Positions 1 to 8,522 of a stretch of DNA of 58,675 bases are shown piece after piece. The DNA is taken from the NCBI GenBank assembly GCA_009929485.1, contig SAAJ01000018.1, positions 1 through 58,675 of the forward strand, in the 5' to 3' direction. Numbering within the stretch: the stretch's first letter is position 1; every line of letters starts with the position of its first letter. A model generated the notes under the pieces. The model saw nothing but the letters and a program-made list of their open reading frames with translations, searched no databases and was not told the DNA's origin. This DNA is from Negativicutes bacterium (GTDB lineage: Bacteria > Bacillota > Negativicutes > Anaeromusales > Anaeromusaceae). The position numbers and the translations under genes were made by a program.

Positions 1-117
1 ACTTGTGCCTATCTTGTCGGGTCAGCACATTGTTATTGTATTGCCGGGCGTCTCTTTTTTCAAATACCGTTTTTAGATATTACAGGAATGCTCTGTGTTA
101 CGTTTCCCCTTCTCATA

Positions 118-1443
118 TCACACCAAGGCTTTACTCCGCCAGGCGCCGCTGCGCCAGCGCCAGAGCATAGCCAGACCGCGAATCCATTCGTCCACAAGCA
201 TGGCCGCCCAGATACCCGGCAGTCCATAGCCCAAAACAACGCCTAAATAATAGCCCAAGCCAATGTTCACGCTCCACATAGACAAAACAGCCATCACCAC
301 GGGAAATTGCACATCCCCGGCGCCGCGCAAACCGGAAATAAGTACAATGTTAAAAGTCCGTCCCGGCTCTAAAAACGCGTCAATCATAAACACTAGCGCT
401 CCCAAGGAGATAATAGCCTCTTCCGCCGTGAAGATACGCATCAACTCCGTACGCCCCACAAACAATCCAAAGCCGAGCACCCAGGCCGCACCGAAAGCAA
501 TGCGAAAATTACGCATGCCTACGCGCGCCGCCTCGTCAAAACGCCCGGCGCCCACCAACTGGCCGATCATAATGACATTGGCCTGGCCGATAGCCAAGGA
601 AAAAAGAAAGGCCATTTTGATGACCGACCAAGCATAGGTACGCGCTACATAGGCTTCCGAACCTAAATACGACAAAATCAGCGCCATCAGCACCGTCTGG
701 CTCAAGGTGTAGGACATGCTTTCCATCGCTGCGGGAAAACCTATTTTCAACACCTGACGCATCTCCAAAAATGGAAAAGTAAGCAAATGGCGGAAAATCG
801 CAGGTTTCAAGAGGCGGGTAAATAAATACCCTTGCACCAACGCGACCGCCACCGCCTTGCTGCCGACAGCCGCCAGGGCTACCCCAAGAACGCCTAAAGG
901 CGGACAACCAAACAATCCTAAACCCAACACCGCTGAGCCGCAAAGATTGAGGACATTCATCGTCGCCGTCACCGCCAAGCATTGCCTGGTGCGCCCAAAA
1001 CCCTTCAGAATTGCATCGCTGGAAAACAACAGGGCGTCTAGCAAAATAAAACCGCCCACTAACAGTAAATAGGTTTTGGCATGCGCTAACAGTCCTTCTG
1101 ATAAGCCCAGAAAGAGCAGTAACTCTTCTCCAAAAAGAGTCAGCCCAACGCTGGCGGATAGTCCCAGTCCTAAGCTGAACAGCAGCGATACAGCCGCCGT
1201 CTTATCAATGCGTTCGCGATTTCCGGCACCAACATTTTGGGCTACCAGCACCGAGGTTCCGAGCGAAATAACGGCAAAGACCAAGAATACATTCCAGAGC
1301 ACCTGGGTGCAGCCTTCCACCGCCGCAGCTGCCGAACTATCGTAACGGCTGAGGATATATACATTTACGACTCCCACCATAATAATGAGAGCTTGCTCAA
1401 TAAAAATAGGCCAAGCCAATTTAAATAACGATTGCGTCCTCAC
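118..1443 (-). CDS. MATE family efflux transporter
   Basis: A 441-residue integral membrane protein with about twelve hydrophobic segments and two homologous halves, as in MATE (multidrug and toxin extrusion) cation/drug antiporters. Family length is usually 440-460 residues, so it is complete. It starts at GTG, with AAGGAGA five bases upstream on the minus strand. It acts in the cytoplasmic membrane; MATE proteins export organic cations or metabolites using a Na+ or H+ gradient, but the substrate cannot be read from sequence. The upstream gene on the same strand is cut off by a strong hairpin at 1512-1539, so this gene is probably a separate unit. A second MATE gene lies at 5263-6606. Confidence 0.93.
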   Translation of the reverse strand: MRTQSLFKLAWPIFIEQALIIMVGVVNVYILSRYDSSAAAAVEGCTQVLWNVFLVFAVISLGTSVLVAQNVGAGNRERIDKTAAVSLLFSLGLGLSASVGLTLFGEELLLFLGLSEGLLAHAKTYLLLVGGFILLDALLFSSDAILKGFGRTRQCLAVTATMNVLNLCGSAVLGLGLFGCPPLGVLGVALAAVGSKAVAVALVQGYLFTRLLKPAIFRHLLTFPFLEMRQVLKIGFPAAMESMSYTLSQTVLMALILSYLGSEAYVARTYAWSVIKMAFLFSLAIGQANVIMIGQLVGAGRFDEAARVGMRNFRIAFGAAWVLGFGLFVGRTELMRIFTAEEAIISLGALVFMIDAFLEPGRTFNIVLISGLRGAGDVQFPVVMAVLSMWSVNIGLGYYLGVVLGYGLPGIWAAMLVDEWIRGLAMLWRWRSGAWRSKALV

Positions 1444-1511
1444 AACATTCTCCTTAGTCCTCTTTCAGGTGTCAGACTATCGTAGCAAAGAAGCCTTACG
1501 CTGTCAAAGAA

Positions 1512-1539
1512 AAGCAAGGCCGCAGTTGCGGCCTTGCTT
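1512..1539 (-). terminator. Intrinsic terminator downstream of the siroheme/Fe-S gene
   Basis: A perfect inverted repeat with arms AAGCAAGGCCGCA is followed on the minus strand by a T-rich stretch. It sits 29 bases past the stop of the gene ending at 1568 and before the MATE gene. Confidence 0.85.
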
Positions 1540-1567
1540 GCTTCTTCAAGAATATCCCATGGAAAAC

Positions 1568-2428
1568 TTATTGGTCTCCCAGCTTTTTCTCCATGCGCTT
1601 TTGGAAATTCCGCAGCCCATAGCGGGACATAACAGCATTCAGACGCTGGCCTTTTTCACCAATGTCTTCATACACCGCTAAAATAGCGTCCAGATATTTC
1701 GGCACTTCTTTCTCGGCGATAAATTCTGCGACAATCTTGCCTTCCTGTGTATACCTTCCGCCTTTGCCGCCGACATAAATATGGTAGCCTTCCCGCCCTG
1801 TTTGCAGCGCTTTCTTGGGGCACAAACGCACGCAAACACCGCAGGACAGGCATTTTTGATAATCGATTACCAACTCGCCGGACTCCAGCGACATAGCCTT
1901 CGCCGGACAGCGCTTCACGCAAGCGCCGCAGCGTATACAGCTTTCCTTTTTCAACAGCGGCTCCGCTGCTCCTCGGAAACCCACATCATGCCCTTGCGGC
2001 TTGGTGCAAGCATTGGCGCAGCCGCAAACCGTAAACTTCGTCTTGGCCGGCAAATCCTTGCCTACATAGTCTTTATCCAGTAATTTTCCCAGGCTGTTCG
2101 TATCCACCAGGCCGTACGGGCAAGTGCTGTTGCCGGGGCACACCATGACGGGACGCACACGCAAACCACAGACCGCATGCTGTAACCCTGCGTCTAAAAT
2201 AGCCTGCAACGCCTCTTCAAAGCGCTCTTCCGGCACACCGGGGATCTCTACGCCCTGACGCACCGTAAAATGCACTTCACCGCTGCCGAATTTCTCCGCG
2301 AGCGCCGCAATCTTGCGTAAATCCTCTGCGCTTGCATTGCCTGCGCAGTTGCGCAAGCGCATAAGCAACAGGCCCTTCTGCCGTTGGGGAATAAAGCCGT
2401 ATTTTTTATAGTCCGGTTTCGCCGCCAT
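1568..2428 (-). CDS. Siroheme/4Fe-4S reductase-like protein with two ferredoxin clusters (AsrC/DsrAB-like)
   Basis: About 286 residues. A nitrite/sulfite reductase half-domain comes first, followed by a 2x[4Fe-4S] ferredoxin insert and a short C-terminal domain. Siroheme-linked cluster cysteines are visible as C97-x5-C103 and C137-x3-C141. Two CxxCxxCxxxCP motifs follow at about C164-C174 and C193-C203. This resembles the small anaerobic sulfite reductase proteins (AsrC or Fsr-like) that reduce sulfite or nitrite with siroheme, but the physiological substrate is unknown. No AsrA/AsrB partners are adjacent. The ATG at 2452 lacks a ribosome site; the ATG at 2428 has GAGGTG seven bases upstream and is preferred. 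Confidence 0.82.
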   Translation of the reverse strand: MAAKPDYKKYGFIPQRQKGLLLMRLRNCAGNASAEDLRKIAALAEKFGSGEVHFTVRQGVEIPGVPEERFEEALQAILDAGLQHAVCGLRVRPVMVCPGNSTCPYGLVDTNSLGKLLDKDYVGKDLPAKTKFTVCGCANACTKPQGHDVGFRGAAEPLLKKESCIRCGACVKRCPAKAMSLESGELVIDYQKCLSCGVCVRLCPKKALQTGREGYHIYVGGKGGRYTQEGKIVAEFIAEKEVPKYLDAILAVYEDIGEKGQRLNAVMSRYGLRNFQKRMEKKLGDQ

Positions 2429-2464
2429 AACAAAGCACCTCTTCTTGCTCATTTTTATTTTTAA

Positions 2465-3109
2465 TTATATCACTTCTGTTTGCGAAGCAAAGGCCCTCAC
2501 CGGCGAACCATCCGCCTCGCTGAGAGGTAAAGGAAGAGCAAAAAAGTTCGCACCTCTCTGAACCTCCTCTAAGCGGGTTAAATTCTCAATCAATACCAAT
2601 TCCTGCGCCAACAGCTGTTGATGAATTTCAAACGCCTTGCTGTCAATCGCATCAAAGGAAATAGCGTCAATTCCTACCCCTTTTAGCTGACACTTGCCTA
2701 GATAACTCGCGGCTTCCGCCGTTAAAATAGGGTACTGCCGCAAATACTGTTCCTGCCCCCAATAGCGGCTCCAGCCTGTCCAAAACAAAACAAAGTCAGC
2801 TTGCGCCAACAGTTCTTTTTGCGCTTGCAGCTCTCCTAAACCGATTACACCGCCAGCGCAATTTCTCACATCCAATACCGCCGCCCGGCCCACAAACTGC
2901 TCTAAGGGCAACGCATCCAGGGTTTTTCCGTCTGCCAGCATGTGCGCCGGCGCATCCATGTGGGTACCGACATGCGTGTTCATTGCAATTTTCTTTACCC
3001 GATACCCATGGTTCTCCACGGTAGTTACTGTAGAAAATACAGGAGCAGGCGTACCAGGATACACCGGCATGCCTTCGTGCAACGGCTGCGATAAATCGAT
3101 CATTCGCAT
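2465..3109 (-). CDS. Cyclase family protein (KynB-like metal-dependent hydrolase)
   Basis: 214 residues with the family signature HxGTHxDxPxH at H46, H50, D52 and H56, the metal-binding residues of the cyclase/kynurenine formamidase fold. KynB hydrolyses N-formylkynurenine in tryptophan breakdown, but many homologues act on other amides or lactones and no other kynurenine genes are present. It is cytosolic, with no signal peptide. The ATG follows a GAGGAGG eleven bases upstream. It is divergent from the TrmB-type regulator at 3252, with a 142-bp shared intergenic region, so that regulator may control it. Treat the substrate as unknown. Confidence 0.85.
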   Translation of the reverse strand: MRMIDLSQPLHEGMPVYPGTPAPVFSTVTTVENHGYRVKKIAMNTHVGTHMDAPAHMLADGKTLDALPLEQFVGRAAVLDVRNCAGGVIGLGELQAQKELLAQADFVLFWTGWSRYWGQEQYLRQYPILTAEAASYLGKCQLKGVGIDAISFDAIDSKAFEIHQQLLAQELVLIENLTRLEEVQRGANFFALPLPLSEADGSPVRAFASQTEVI

Positions 3110-3184
3110 AATTCATTCCGCCTCCTCAGCTACTTCTCACTTACTAATTTGCGCTTTACTATCTAATCCGTCAAGAGGATTTTA

Positions 3185-3213
3185 TTGACATTTTTTACGC
3201 GCTTCTCTATAGT
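3185..3213 (+). promoter_or_regulatory. Sigma-A type promoter of the TrmB-family gene
   Basis: TTGACA at 3185-3190, a 17-base spacer, and TATAGT at 3208-3213 form a near-consensus housekeeping promoter. The start of transcription would be near 3220, about 32 bases before the ATG. Confidence 0.8.
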
Positions 3214-3220
3214 ATTCATT

Positions 3221-3231
3221 GTAGTGACTAC
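3221..3231. promoter_or_regulatory. Small palindrome at the transcription start, candidate operator
   Basis: GTAGTGACTAC is an 11-base perfect palindrome placed at the expected +1 of the promoter just upstream. The position suits autoregulation by the TrmB-like protein, but no second copy was found at the divergent cyclase promoter, so this is a weak inference. Confidence 0.4.
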
Positions 3232-3251
3232 TAAAAAGGAGTCATCGTTAA

Positions 3252-4067
3252 ATGGATACACTTTGTCAAGAATTACAAGCTTTCGGCCTTACACAATATG
3301 AAGCTAAAACCTACTTAGCTCTTCTACGCCTAGGACGCAGCAACGCCTATAAAGTCAGTAAAACTGCCGGCATCCCTCGCACCCGCATCTATGACATTCT
3401 GGACGCATTAGTCGAACGAGGTGTCGTGATGCTGGAAGCCGACAGCGATGGCACCAAAGCCTATGCACCGTTACCAACTACCGTATTTTTAGAGCAGCTC
3501 CGCACCCAATGGACTCATTCTTACGGACAGTTAGCGGATAAACTATGTCGTCTGGAAGAGCAGCCCCAGGAAGAACGTTATGTTTCCACGGTGCGTGGCC
3601 GAGAGCCTATTCTTGCTTTTTGCCGACAACTGCTGCAAGAAGCTGCCGATAAAATTATCGTCTCTCTTTGGGACGACTTATACCAAGAGCTGCTGCCGGA
3701 ACTAAAAGCCTGCGCTGCACGCGGCTGTACTCTTGGCGGCATCACCTTCCAGGTAGAACAGCCGCTCCCGCCGCTCGCCGCACACCGCGCTTTAAAATTC
3801 CACAAGCAGGAAACTCCTGCAGAGTGGTTTATTCTTTCCGTCGACAGCCGCGATCTGCTTTACGGTCATAGTACCACTAACGAAGGCAGCGCGTTTTTCA
3901 CTAATGACCCCACTCATATTTTTTTAATGGAAGACTATGTGTTTCACGATGTCTTACTCTCTCGACTGAGAGAAAAAACGGACGCTTCATTTCCTCTCAG
4001 CCGCTTTGTCCGTGACGTTGCCTCGGAAATGAAGCTTTCTCCAACACATACGCCTGAAACTAGCTGA
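3252..4067 (+). CDS. TrmB family transcriptional regulator
   Basis: 271 residues. Residues 1-75 form a winged helix-turn-helix of the TrmB/ArsR type (QAFGLTQYEAKTYLALL, then a recognition helix around GIPRTRIYDIL). The C-terminal half resembles the PLD-like effector domain found in this family. TrmB proteins sense sugars or other small molecules and repress or activate nearby metabolic genes. It has its own promoter at 3185-3213 and AAGGAG before the ATG. It lies between a divergent KynB-like cyclase and a downstream FAH hydrolase, which are the likely targets; the ligand is unknown. Confidence 0.85.
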   Translation: MDTLCQELQAFGLTQYEAKTYLALLRLGRSNAYKVSKTAGIPRTRIYDILDALVERGVVMLEADSDGTKAYAPLPTTVFLEQLRTQWTHSYGQLADKLCRLEEQPQEERYVSTVRGREPILAFCRQLLQEAADKIIVSLWDDLYQELLPELKACAARGCTLGGITFQVEQPLPPLAAHRALKFHKQETPAEWFILSVDSRDLLYGHSTTNEGSAFFTNDPTHIFLMEDYVFHDVLLSRLREKTDASFPLSRFVRDVASEMKLSPTHTPETS

Positions 4068-4220
4068 GAGAACACCTTGCAATAGCATATCCTTGTTTCC
4101 TATTTCATCTTTCTGCTCACTATACTTGTCGCATAAGGAACTGACGTTTTACCAAATATCTCCCAAAAGCGAAAGAACGCCCAATCAAAGCATCAGTTCC
4201 GCAAAAGAGGAGGAATCACG

Positions 4221-5087
4221 ATGAAACTTGTCAGCTTCTATCAAAACGGCCAACCCACTCTAGGCATCCTGCAGGAAAACGGCGTTATCCCTGTCGTCAC
4301 AGCCGCTGAGGCCGCATCTTTGTCTGCACCGCGGACCATGGAGGAAGCCATCACCGGAGGCCAAGTCGCTCTTTCCCAGTTGCAAGCGCTTTTGGCAACC
4401 AAACCGACTGTTCTTTCCCTCGATGCCATTACTTACGCGCCTTGCGTCGCCTCGCCGGAAAAAATTCTCTGCGTCGGCCTTAACTACGCCGCGCACAGCG
4501 CCGAATGCAAAGCCGATTTGCCCACCGTACCGGTGATCTTCAGCAAGTTCAACAACACCTTGGCAGCGCACCAGGAACAAATTCCGATACCTCCTTGCAC
4601 TTCTAAAGTGGACTATGAAGCAGAACTGGTCGTCATTATCGGCAAAACCGCCAACAATGTCAGCAAGGAAAAAGCTCTTGATTATGTCTTCGGCTATACC
4701 GCCGGCAACGACCTTTCGGCCCGTGATTTGCAAATGCGCACACCCCAGTGGCTGTTGGGAAAAACCTGTGATCACTTCGCACCTACCGGACCTTGCGTTG
4801 TTACAGCTGATTCGCTGAATCCCGCAAAACTTGAAATTTCCAGCCGCGTCAACGGCGAAATCCGCCAGCATTCCAACACCAGCGACATGATTTTCGATTG
4901 CGCCACTGTCATCAGCTACCTCTCTCAGCACCTAACCTTGAAGCCTGGGGATCTCATCTTTACAGGCACCCCCAGCGGCGTCATCTTAGGCTATCCCGAA
5001 GAAAAGCAGGTCTGGCTGAAAGGCGGCGACGAAGTGGTCATTGAAATCGAAGGTATCGGACGGCTGGTAAACAAACTAAGCGAGTAA
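4221..5087 (+). CDS. Fumarylacetoacetate hydrolase family protein
   Basis: 288 residues of the FAH fold. The conserved CVGLNYAAH segment is at about residues 90-98, followed by the acidic metal-site region DYEAELVVIIGK and the GNDLSARDLQ motif. The C-terminus ends in the usual TGTPSGV and GDEVVIEIEGIG blocks. Members hydrolyse or decarboxylate acylpyruvates and related beta-diketo acids with Mg2+ or Mn2+. Length fits the small two-part acylpyruvase/HpcE-like forms. AGAGGAGG precedes the ATG. The gene stands between the TrmB-type regulator and a strong terminator at 5132-5174, so it is probably a single-gene unit or co-regulated with the cyclase. Substrate not assignable. Confidence 0.9.
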   Translation: MKLVSFYQNGQPTLGILQENGVIPVVTAAEAASLSAPRTMEEAITGGQVALSQLQALLATKPTVLSLDAITYAPCVASPEKILCVGLNYAAHSAECKADLPTVPVIFSKFNNTLAAHQEQIPIPPCTSKVDYEAELVVIIGKTANNVSKEKALDYVFGYTAGNDLSARDLQMRTPQWLLGKTCDHFAPTGPCVVTADSLNPAKLEISSRVNGEIRQHSNTSDMIFDCATVISYLSQHLTLKPGDLIFTGTPSGVILGYPEEKQVWLKGGDEVVIEIEGIGRLVNKLSE

Positions 5088-5131
5088 AAAGATAAATTTA
5101 ACAAGAAGCTTTTATAAATGCTAGTATAGTA

Positions 5132-5174
5132 AAAAAACCCGCAACAGCCTTTTTAGGATTGTTGCGGGTTTTTT
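5132..5174 (+). terminator. Intrinsic terminator after the FAH gene
   Basis: AAAACCCGCAAC and GTTGCGGGTTTTTT are complementary arms around a 15-base loop, followed by a T run. It separates the FAH gene from the MATE gene downstream. Confidence 0.9.
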
Positions 5175-5262
5175 GTGTCATTTAGATGAACTTTACTGAT
5201 TTTCCTTTAAACCAAAAATAAAACGAGCTATAATACCAGAGATACCAAAGGAGGACGAACCT

Positions 5263-6606
5263 ATGAATCACACGGAAGCCCTGGGCAAAGAACCCATCGG
5301 CCCCTTGCTTTGGCGTTGCTCGCTGCCGGCTATTATCGGTATGCTTGTTAACGCCCTCTATAATATTGTGGACAGCATTTTTGTCGGCCAAGGCGTTGGT
5401 GAATTGGCGCTGGCCGCCGTCACGATCGCCTTCCCACTCATGACCATACTTATGGGGATGGGCATGTTTGTCGGTCTAGGCGCTGCTTCCATCGCCTCCC
5501 TGCGCTTAGGCGCTGGCGACAAGCAAGGCGCAGAGTGCATCCTCGGCAATGCTTTGACTCTGCTCTGTCTAATTATGCTGCCCACTACCGGCCTGGCGTT
5601 GCTCTTTTTAGAAGAACTGCTGCAGTGGCTCGGCGCCAGTCCTGAAGTTTTGCCTTACGCCATGGATTTTACCCGCATCATTTTAGGCGGCAGCATTTTT
5701 ATGCATATCAGCTTCGGCCTCAACGGCCTCATTCGTGCGCAGGGAGATGCTAAAACAGCGCTTTATACCATGCTTATCGCCGCTTTGCTCAATACCGCGC
5801 TCAATCCTTTATTTATCTTTGTCTTCCATTGGGGCATCGCCGGTTCCGCCTGGGCTACCGTTATTTCCCAGTTTGTTGCTACTGTCTGGGTACTAACGTA
5901 TTTTCTCTATGGCCGCAGCACGCTGCGCCTGCGCCGCGCCTGTTTGCCGCTGCAAAAAAAGCTGGTCCTCGATATTTCCCGCATCGGCATGGCCCCTTTT
6001 TTGATGCAGCTGGGGAGCAGCTTGGTCATCGTTATTTTCAATTTTACCTTGCTATCCTATGGAGGCAATCTGGCTATCGCCGCTTTCGGCATCGTTAACC
6101 GCGTGCTGATGCTGCTGTTAATGCCGGTTCTCGGCATCAGCCAGGGCGTACAGCCCATTGTCGGCTACAACTACGGCGCTCAGAACTACAGTCGTGTCCT
6201 CCAAGCCATCAAGCTGGCCGCTGGGAGCGCCACTTTAGTTTGTATCGTCGGGCTAGCGGTGGTCCTTACCGGGCATGAAGCGCTTGTCCGCTTGTTTAAC
6301 GACAATCCTGAACTCATCCGTATCGGCTCGGAAGGGCTCTGCATTTTCCTGGCCATGCTTCCTATCATCGGCTTTCAAATCATTGGCGCCAACTATTTTC
6401 AGGCGATAGGCAAGGCTGGCTACTCTATTGTTTTCAATCTGCTGCGCCAATTCATCCTGCTCATCCCGTTGGTCTATCTGTTGCCGCAATGGCTGGGCCT
6501 CAACGGCATCTGGACAGCCGGTCCGGTAGCCGACCTTGGCTCCGCCTGCTTAACCGGCTTTTTCCTACTAAAAGAATTGCGGCGGTTGAAAGCAAAGGGG
6601 ATTTAA
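5263..6606 (+). CDS. MATE family efflux transporter
   Basis: 447 residues with about twelve membrane segments. The first helix region carries the GPLLWRCSLPAIIGMLVNALYN type start common to MepA/DinF-like MATE proteins. It extrudes an unknown organic cation or metabolite using an ion gradient. AAAGGAGG lies seven bases before the ATG, and a TATAAT box is at 5229-5234. It differs clearly from the first MATE gene at 118-1443, so the two are not a recent duplication. Downstream lies a repeat island rather than a gene. Confidence 0.93.
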   Translation: MNHTEALGKEPIGPLLWRCSLPAIIGMLVNALYNIVDSIFVGQGVGELALAAVTIAFPLMTILMGMGMFVGLGAASIASLRLGAGDKQGAECILGNALTLLCLIMLPTTGLALLFLEELLQWLGASPEVLPYAMDFTRIILGGSIFMHISFGLNGLIRAQGDAKTALYTMLIAALLNTALNPLFIFVFHWGIAGSAWATVISQFVATVWVLTYFLYGRSTLRLRRACLPLQKKLVLDISRIGMAPFLMQLGSSLVIVIFNFTLLSYGGNLAIAAFGIVNRVLMLLLMPVLGISQGVQPIVGYNYGAQNYSRVLQAIKLAAGSATLVCIVGLAVVLTGHEALVRLFNDNPELIRIGSEGLCIFLAMLPIIGFQIIGANYFQAIGKAGYSIVFNLLRQFILLIPLVYLLPQWLGLNGIWTAGPVADLGSACLTGFFLLKELRRLKAKGI

Positions 6607-6650
6607 ACAGGAGTAGAGGAAGGGCTCGACGGGGTTGGATTTAATCGCGC
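6604..6650 (+). repeat. Family B dispersed GA-rich repeat, copy 1
   Basis: Starts AACAGGAGTAGAGG and continues into a GGGCTCGACGGGGTTGGATT segment that recurs nearly unchanged at about 37430. It directly follows the MATE stop codon and precedes repeat A copy 1. Confidence 0.75.
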
Positions 6651-6658
6651 CCTTTCCC

Positions 6659-6830
6659 GACGCCAGCGTCAAAACAAGAGCTCGCTCACCTCCTGCGCAG
6701 CCAGCTGAAAGGGAAATCCGGAACTCGCTGCGCTCAAACAACCGGATTTCTAATCCTTCCACCAGTCCTTGCAGGCCCTGCGGACCGCTTCGCTCGCAAA
6801 AGTTTTACCGCAGACGCCGGGCGCGGACGG
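6659..6830 (+). repeat. Family A structured repeat, copy 1
   Basis: About 170 bases that recur in inverse orientation at 53646-53815 and 58195-58368 with high identity. Shared landmarks are CAAAACAAGAGCTCGCTC at one end, a GGAAATCCGG...CCGGATTTC hairpin around a CTCGCTGCGCTCA loop, then GCAAAAGTTTT and CGCAGACGCCGGGCGCGGAC at the other end. Small frames encoding an ERSEF-like peptide run through it but lack ribosome sites. Confidence 0.85.
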
Positions 6831-6893
6831 TCGGCGCTGTATGGACGACATGTTAACCGACGTCTACTGTCTAAAAGGATTCAATTTTGAGTT

Positions 6894-6930
6894 CTAAAGG
6901 AGCCGCCGATTTAATGAGCGGCTCCTAACT
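6894..6930. repeat. Minimal palindrome made of two family D ends
   Basis: GGAGCCGC and GCGGCTCC are separated by nine bases containing TTTAAT. The arms match the inverted ends of the D elements at 36166-36329 and 50562-50725, so this looks like a D element with its interior deleted. It can also form a hairpin between the convergent genes. Confidence 0.6.
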
Positions 6931-6981
6931 ATTTTCTCTGGCTTTTCTCTGTTTCTCTGTGTAAAACGTATTCTCTAGCTC

Positions 6982-8232
6982 CTAAAAAACACTATAAGAG
7001 CCAGCTGCAGGGCGCAGTTTATGGAGACTCCACATGTCGAGCAGTGCACCGCTGGCTTTAAAGGCCTTAACCAGCAACATCGTATGACCAACCTCCACGG
7101 TCAGATAGTTCGGTTCGTCCAGCGGGTTGTAAAAGTTTTCATTCCAAACCTGCCGCACCGGGTCTGGATAGGTTTTAGTGCCGCTGCGCCCGGTAGCTAC
7201 GTGAATCGTGCCAGGAAAACCATTCCCTTTGCCATTCAAAGGAACGGAACGAGCGTAGACATGTTCATGCGCCGTAAAGACGACATCGACTTTGGCTTCT
7301 TGCAAAATCGGCACAAAAGCGTTTCGAAAAAAGGCTGCGTCTCCCCCTTTCCGATTTCCATAAAACGGGCGATGCGTCAGCACAATATTCCAAGGCTTGC
7401 GGCTATGGGCCAAATCTTTTTTCAGCCATTCCTGCTGCAAAAAAAGACTGTACGGCACGAAAGCCCGCTCTTCCCCCATTTGGCTGTCCAGCACCGCCAA
7501 ATGCACATCTCCGTATTCCAAGGAATAGACCTGTCCACGCAGCTCCGCCGGTCCGTTATGCGGCAAAGGCAGTTGCGCCGTAAACAATTGCGGTCGCGAA
7601 TAGATTCGGTTTGGTGTATAGGTTTCATGATTGCCAACAACCGGCACTACTGGAATGGAGTCGATCACACCCTGCCCCGCTTCCAGCCAGCCTTTCCACT
7701 GCCCATAATCCTGCCCCACGTCCACCAAGTCTCCCATATTCACCATAAAAGCCGCATCCGGATTGGCCTGAAATGCTTTTTGCAGCGTATGCCCCCAAAG
7801 TTGGTAAGTAACGCTTTGGGAATCTCCGAAAACCAGAAACTTTACTTTTGAAGATTGATAGGGAGCCGTCCGAAAAGAACGCCAAGCGCTCCAAGTAACT
7901 CCGTCTCCTACACGATATGTATAGCGAACTCCCGGGCGCAATTGCCGCAAGGTAGCCGTAAATTGCTTCACTTCGCCTAAATTGGTCGCCAATACCGCCG
8001 CTTGCGCAGGTACCGTGCGAAACGCCCCGACTGCCGCAGGCCTTGCAGCAGCTTCACCGTACTGGACCAAGCCTGCTCCTGTGTCCATCTTCCAGGAAAT
8101 AGTCTGCGTTGTAGCCGATTCCTCGCTCCAGGTCAAAACAATCTGTTCTGGAGCTGGCGACGCTGCGGCTAAACAACTCCAACTAAATAACCACAGCATG
8201 CTCCCTAGCCAGCCTAGATATATTTTTTTCAT
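6982..8232 (-). CDS. Secreted metallophosphoesterase, purple acid phosphatase-like
   Basis: 416 residues. A signal peptide covers about residues 1-25, then an N-terminal fibronectin-like domain typical of purple acid phosphatases, then a calcineurin-like phosphoesterase domain. The metal-ligand blocks are present in order: FGDSQ, NMGDLVD, VVGNHE, LTHRPFYG and TAHEHVY. The usual second GDxxY motif is replaced by GDSQ, which is seen in bacterial PAP-like proteins. It should act outside the cytoplasmic membrane on phosphate esters; the substrate is unknown. It is transcribed alone, convergent with the MATE gene and divergent from the XRE-cupin regulator. Confidence 0.88.
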   Translation of the reverse strand: MKKIYLGWLGSMLWLFSWSCLAAASPAPEQIVLTWSEESATTQTISWKMDTGAGLVQYGEAAARPAAVGAFRTVPAQAAVLATNLGEVKQFTATLRQLRPGVRYTYRVGDGVTWSAWRSFRTAPYQSSKVKFLVFGDSQSVTYQLWGHTLQKAFQANPDAAFMVNMGDLVDVGQDYGQWKGWLEAGQGVIDSIPVVPVVGNHETYTPNRIYSRPQLFTAQLPLPHNGPAELRGQVYSLEYGDVHLAVLDSQMGEERAFVPYSLFLQQEWLKKDLAHSRKPWNIVLTHRPFYGNRKGGDAAFFRNAFVPILQEAKVDVVFTAHEHVYARSVPLNGKGNGFPGTIHVATGRSGTKTYPDPVRQVWNENFYNPLDEPNYLTVEVGHTMLLVKAFKASGALLDMWSLHKLRPAAGSYSVF

Positions 8233-8522
8233 ACTTGCTTCGCCTTAGCTTTCTTTAATTTTGTTGCCCTTTTCGGCAGCAAGAAATCATTTCCCTTCTT
8301 TTCATAGTCAATTCTAGTGAATCGGTTTCTATTTTCTTCTGAATCTATCGTTAGTCAGTCTCTCCCCCTATATACCTGCGTCTTCCAGCGATTTTTACGT
8401 TCTAGCGCTCCTCTCCCTGACTTATGAGTCAAATTGTTCTTTTTCCGCAGCTGCATTGAATAAACTCATATGTTATAATATAAAAATTGTTAGTAAAACC
8501 ATCATCGTTAAGGAGACTTTTT

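Noticed and set aside
118-6606. The two MATE genes as a recent duplication flanking a mobile segment
   Set aside because: Their sequences differ throughout and no shared flanking repeats were found.
7021-7851. 276-codon open frame on the plus strand
   Set aside because: Antisense to the metallophosphoesterase gene, which has all its motifs; no family features.
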